Shown here: positions 60,232-64,000 of the stretch, piece by piece
Layout: every line of letters begins with the position of its first letter
How positions within the stretch are numbered: the first letter of the stretch is position 1
DNA from: Lophium mytilinum
Taxonomy: Eukaryota > Ascomycota > Dothideomycetes > Mytilinidiales > Mytilinidiaceae
Assembly: GCA_010093605.1 (NCBI GenBank)
Contig: MU004184.1
Coordinates: forward strand, 1,321,897 to 1,385,896
Direction: 5' to 3'
Length of the DNA: 64,000 nt
Program-made: the position numbers and the translations under genes
Notes under the pieces: generated by a model
The model's input: only the letters and a program-made list of their open reading frames with translations
Database searches by the model: none
Told to the model about the DNA's origin: nothing

Positions 60232-60835
60232 TCATTGAGCGGCTGAATGTTGCTCCAGATTGATGTTTGTTTTGGGAGGGTTTGGCGAAGTCGAGGGGCT
60301 GACGATTTCCATAATACGGAGAATGTGGCGGAGTAGCGGCATTGAGCTTACGGCTTTGCACTTTGAGCGAGTACTAGGCCATCTTTCTCTGTTTGTTTTC
60401 TTGCTCACTATACCCGTCGACTGGCCTCGGGCTCGTCTAGTGTAGACCAAAATGGTCGACTCAATGGCAGGATTCAAAGTCTGCTCTAATCGCAACAAAA
60501 TGTTTTTTAGTGAGATTCTCGCCTTAATACTGTGATCCTCGTCCACTCCTAGACCCATGTTTCCCCAACATCTCGAAACTCACCTTATCTGTTCATCAAC
60601 TCTATTAGCCTCTCCAAGTGTAAGCCCATCGAACCCGATCGCTTAAACAGTATCCTGATAGTCACAAGGGCCGAGCTCGAAACCCGAACACGGCTAATAA
60701 ATAAAATAGACTTTGACGCATTTACATACACAAGTGAATACCCATCTCCCAATTCACCGGGAAAACCCCTCGCCGTCAATGCCAATCAACCCGCTCCCAA
60801 CTACGCTTCTCCGCCGACTAATCCGAGCACCAGTC
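60232..60835. other. Convergent intergenic
   Basis: About 600 bp between the TPR/SET-like gene and SDH2, both ending here. No gene, repeat or RNA is seen; it holds 3' UTRs. Confidence 0.4.
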
Positions 60836-61874
60836 CTACGTGAACGCCATGCTCTTCTTAATCTCCGCAATCGCCAGACCTGGGTTCAGTCCCTTCGGAC
60901 ACGTCCGCGAGCAGTTCATGATGGTGTGGCAACGGTATAGGCTCATGCTGTTGTTGAGCGCGTCCTTGCGCTCGGCGGTGCGTTCGTCGCGGGAGTCGGC
61001 GATCCAGCGATAGGATTGCAGCAGGACGGCGGGGCCGAGGTACTCTTCTTGGTTCCACCAGTATGACGGGCAGGAGGTGCTGCAGCAGGCGCAGAGGATG
61101 CATTCGTAGAGGCCGTCGAGCTTCTTGCGCTCGGCTTTGGATTGGCGGTTCTCGCGGCCCTGCGGATGGTGTTAGCTTTTGAGGGCGAGGGGTAATTATG
61201 GGGAGTTGTTTACGTCGGGTGGTGGGGTGTCACGCTGGAGGTAGGGCTTGATGGATCGGTATTGCTTGTAGAAGTTTGTGAGATCGGGGACGAGATCCTT
61301 GACAACGTAGGTGTGCGGCAGAGGGTAGATGCGAGATTCCTTGGTAGTGTCGGTGGGAATGCGGCCTAGAAACATAGCATCAGTATGTTATTCTTAAAGT
61401 GGCGATCAAGGTCCCATACAAAGACATGCGAGCGTATTCACGCCGTCAATGTTCATCGCGCAGCTCCCGCAGATCCCTTCTCGACAACTCCGGCGGAACG
61501 TTAGGGTCGGGTCGGTCTCGTTCTTGATCCTGATGAGGGCATCCAGCATCATGGGGCCTGTCTTGTTCAGATCCAGGGTGTAGCTCTGCATCCGAGGCTT
61601 CGAGGTAGGCTCATCCGGATTCCACCTGTAGACGTGGAAGGTCTTGATCTTGGCATCCTTCTGGGGCGCGGGCTCCTTCACAGTAGAGGTTTTGGTCTCG
61701 GAGATTGTCGACCTGCTGGGGCTCGCGGGCTCGACGGAGGCAAATGATCGGGTCCAGACAGCGGGCACGGCTGCGGGGCGGGTGTTAGTAGACCGGCGGT
61801 TTGAGGTCAATTGAAGAGGAAGACATACCAGTCCGCCGTGTCGCCAGCCTAGCTAAAGCGCGCGTAGAAGCCAT
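60836..61874 (-). CDS. SDH2: Succinate dehydrogenase iron-sulfur subunit, mitochondrial
   Basis: Exons 61874-61829, 61770-61426, 61365-61214 and 61159-60836 give a 288-aa protein. The first exon ([15 protein letters not shown]) is a mitochondrial presequence. The [2Fe-2S] ligands are in [20 protein letters not shown] and the following LAC. The [4Fe-4S] and [3Fe-4S] ligands are in [16 protein letters not shown] and [18 protein letters not shown]. It transfers electrons from FAD of the Sdh1 subunit to ubiquinone in complex II. SDH2 is divergent from the HAD phosphatase gene, 375 bp away. With FUM1 on this window, two consecutive TCA steps are present, about 50 kb apart. Confidence 0.95.
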
Positions 61875-62249
61875 TGTGCATGGGCGAGTGGAGAGTGGAG
61901 AGTGCGGGCGTGGTGTTGAGGCGTGCAAACCTTTGGAATGGATGATGGTTCCAAGTCCAGAGGCTCCTCGGCAACCCGATGTGCCGCTGGCGAATCATGT
62001 GCAACCTTATTCTATCAGGCTAGCCATTTTGAGCCTGCCCGTTCCGCCACCCCGTCCTCTCCATCTTCACAGCGCCCCTCGCTCTTCAAGACTCTATGCT
62101 CGGTACGAGGGTACCTCTTTCACGTCAGTCTGATATTTTCATCGTTCTCCACTAGTAATCGCCAGATTACAGCCTCCATAGTCGAGAAGAATTTCTTTCC
62201 GAGATCTCCCGATCTTAGTTTCTCGGGCGCTTCAAACATCTTAAGTAAT
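61875..62249. other. Divergent promoter region of SDH2 and HAD phosphatase gene
   Basis: A 375-bp gap. An in-frame extension of the HAD gene back to an ATG at 61923 is open, but it lacks conservation signs and runs into the SDH2 promoter, so the ATG at 62250 is preferred. No TATA box is evident. Confidence 0.4.
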
Positions 62250-63215
62250 ATGGTGAATATACTACCTCGTCTCCGCACTAGGAGCATCCATTTCATATTT
62301 GACTGGGACGGCACCATCACGACGAAAGATACCATTGGCTTTATGGGCAAGATTGCTGAGACCAAGTCGACCTCAGAGAGCACGTGGGCCGACCTAGAAG
62401 AGTACTACCTGGCCACTCATCGCAGCCATGTCGAGAACTATGAGCCTAAGAAAGCTAAAAGAAGAACCGTTGCAGAAGAGCGAGAATGGCTACGCAGCCT
62501 GCGGTCGGTTGAAGAGTCAAGCACCCGCAAAGCCGAGGAAATTAGCCTCTTTAAAGGAGTGACAGCTGCCGACGTTCGAAACATAGCAAATCAAGTTATC
62601 AGTGGGAGCGAAGTTGCGATCAGAGATGGCTGGGTGGAACTGCTCGCAGAGATCGATATCCGCCAGAAGAGTCAAACACCCCCAAATCTGGATATAGTCT
62701 CCATCGTGAGCGCCAATTGGAGTCAGCTTTTCATCATGGAATGTCTGAAGACCTCAAACTGTCCCATGCATGTGTCAATACCAGAGGAGCCTGGAGAGCT
62801 GCGAGGAGATCAAACCCACACTATTAGAATCTACGGGAACGAGATCCAAGGCCTCCAGTCGAAGGAAGGGTCATCCGGCTTACTGCGCCATCCAAACGGC
62901 AGAGACTTCAGAACCAGCGATGACAAATCCAAATGGATTCATGAATGTAATGAGGCCAAAGCCAGTGCTGCAGAGCAGCCCTTTGTCATCTATTTTGGAG
63001 ATAGCATGGGAGACTTTGATGCTCTGTTAACAGCGGGCCTAGGAGTATGCATCAGAAATGAACCCCCGAGCAGGTCCCAGCAACAGCTACTTGAAACTTT
63101 CGATAGACTCAACATCCATGTTCCGCACATTTTGGATAGGGATATCAACGCAACGGGGAGCATAGTCTGGGCATTGAATTTCGAAGAAGTGGCGGAGGCT
63201 CTTAAGAAATCATAA
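62250..63215 (+). CDS. HAD-superfamily phosphatase (321 aa)
   Basis: A single exon. HAD motif I is FIFDWDGTITTKDT (catalytic Asp and DxDGT), motif II is VSIVSANWSQLF, and motif III/IV is VIYFGDSMGDFDALLTAGLG, near residues 17, 155 and 252. The cap has helices around EYYLATHRSHVENYEP and RTVAEEREWL. This pattern suits a small-molecule phosphatase of the phosphoserine or thiamine/phosphocholine type, but I cannot fix the substrate. No signal or membrane segment: cytosolic. The start MVNILPRLRT was chosen because motif I follows closely. Confidence 0.85.
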   Translation: MVNILPRLRTRSIHFIFDWDGTITTKDTIGFMGKIAETKSTSESTWADLEEYYLATHRSHVENYEPKKAKRRTVAEEREWLRSLRSVEESSTRKAEEISLFKGVTAADVRNIANQVISGSEVAIRDGWVELLAEIDIRQKSQTPPNLDIVSIVSANWSQLFIMECLKTSNCPMHVSIPEEPGELRGDQTHTIRIYGNEIQGLQSKEGSSGLLRHPNGRDFRTSDDKSKWIHECNEAKASAAEQPFVIYFGDSMGDFDALLTAGLGVCIRNEPPSRSQQQLLETFDRLNIHVPHILDRDINATGSIVWALNFEEVAEALKKS

Positions 63216-63839
63216 CACCGGTCAACTAATTACTTTCTGTAATGTACTCCGGGGACCTCACTGAGTGGTTACTTCAGAAGTGTTTCGAAATCTGATCGAG
63301 CTAGCCATTGACAAAGGTGAACTCTCCTGGGGAATTCCGTCTGAGCAGAATTCCGCAGGGTATCCCGCCTTTCCAGTCCGTTCTCCTGCAGTATAGCGAG
63401 AAGCCTACCCAATTTGGAATGCAGCCTATGGACAGAAAACTGGAGAAATACGCCCTATGTAGCTTGGTAATCCATATTACACGTCGGAGATCGCCACAAC
63501 TCAACTTCAACTAAGCTCCTGTTCCTGGATGCCGATCTCGAAGTGCATGAAATGCCAGAAATATTCTTCTTGCCAACATACCGAATCTTTTTATAACAAG
63601 AACCAAGATCCAGCTAGGTCTGCTTAGATTTGAATAACCCGTTGGCTCGCTGCCTGCTGTGTTCCAGCCTTCGCTTCCCTCGGGGTTTTATTATGCTTCC
63701 GTTATGGCTATCTTGATTGCCATCGTCCGCTCGCTCATGATCCGCGGCCGACACAGTACCTAGGTGGGGATTAGATTGATTACCTAATTGGTAATGAGGC
63801 TAATGACGACAACACAAATGCATGGTAGAACAAAGGACT
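63216..63839. other. Intergenic between the HAD gene and the right edge
   Basis: About 620 bp with no gene I can support. Both strands are open over part of 63,300-63,510 without protein likeness. A short inverted pair GGAATTCCGTC / GCAGAATTCCG lies near 63,340. Confidence 0.4.
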
Positions 63840-64000
63840 AGTTGATTTTCTGTTGCTTCATACCCTCTCCACCGTCAAACATATCCAGAAACTCTCTACT
63901 AACACTTGTCGACATCGAATAACATGGGTTAGCCAGCCCGAGGTCTGATCTACATCTAGCGCTAGTCTCCGCACTTCGCAGGCCTCTCACCCCTCTCACT
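63840..64000 (-). CDS. Possible 3' end of a gene running off the right edge
   Basis: The minus strand reads SVSREFLDMFDGGEGMKQQK and IN-stop, ending at about 63,840. The stretch looks like a real C-terminus. It may begin after an acceptor at about 63,912 (GACAAG), preceded by a CTAAC branch-like site; the rest would lie outside the window. The family is unknown and the frame is short, so this is only a candidate. Confidence 0.35.

Noticed and set aside
61923-62249. N-terminal extension of the HAD phosphatase
   Set aside because: It is open but Ser/Pro-rich and lies in the SDH2 promoter; HAD motif I expects a start close to 62250.

Overview
The window is nuclear DNA of a filamentous ascomycete (Pezizomycotina). 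Genes are compact and carry short introns of about 50-75 bp with GTAAGT/GTATGT donors and CTAAC-like branch sites. The gene set is fungal: KIN28, an IGR-motif mitoribosomal protein, DUF3712, a Zn2Cys6 regulator, a GPI-anchored wall protein and a type II membrane GH3 beta-glucosidase. I cannot name the species; a Dothideomycete or Leotiomycete is a guess. I saw no tRNA, rRNA, CRISPR array or virus-like element.

Layout. 0-1 kb: a degenerate satellite-like array of ~140-160 bp units. 1-9 kb (minus): a 1,660-aa Q/P-rich coiled-coil protein and a RING protein. 10-16 kb (plus): fumarase FUM1 and SMC5. 16.6-20.5 kb (plus): a small secreted protein and a 799-aa protein that starts with ten 19-aa repeats. 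20.7-21.2 kb: a second degenerate array. 21-23 kb (minus): a secreted histidine acid phosphatase. 23.4-23.9 kb: a 525-bp inverted-repeat element around a GC-rich fragment. 24.8-30 kb (plus): a DUF3712 membrane protein with a GC-AG intron, and the GH3 enzyme. 30-35.5 kb (minus): an unknown conserved protein and a GPI-type repeat protein. 36.7-38.7 kb (plus): a membrane-anchored aspartic-protease-like protein without the first catalytic Asp. 38.9-40.7 kb (minus): a cytochrome P450. 42.3 kb: a secreted Cys-containing mini-protein. 43-44.8 kb (minus): a frameshifted Zn2Cys6 regulator with a MITE-like element in one intron. 45.6 kb: a small membrane protein. 46.5-49 kb: KIN28 and the mS41 gene, divergent. 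49.3-53.7 kb: three soluble enzyme-like genes (unknown beta-rich protein, cyclase family, APH-fold kinase). 54.9 kb: a 65-aa membrane protein. 57.4-60.2 kb: a TPR/MYND/SET-like protein. 60.8-61.9 kb (minus): succinate dehydrogenase iron-sulfur subunit SDH2. 62.25-63.2 kb: a HAD phosphatase. A gene tail may run off the right edge on the minus strand.

The genes fall into two kinds. Core genes (FUM1, SDH2, SMC5, KIN28, mS41) support the TCA cycle and respiration, DNA repair, transcription and mitochondrial translation. Accessory surface and secreted genes (acid phosphatase, GH3, GPI protein, protease-like protein, small secreted proteins, P450) sit mainly at 16-45 kb, where the repeats, the foldback element, the MITE and the damaged gene are also found. 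Exon boundaries come from reading-frame continuity across GT-AG (once GC-AG) sites; they are inferred, not shown by transcripts.
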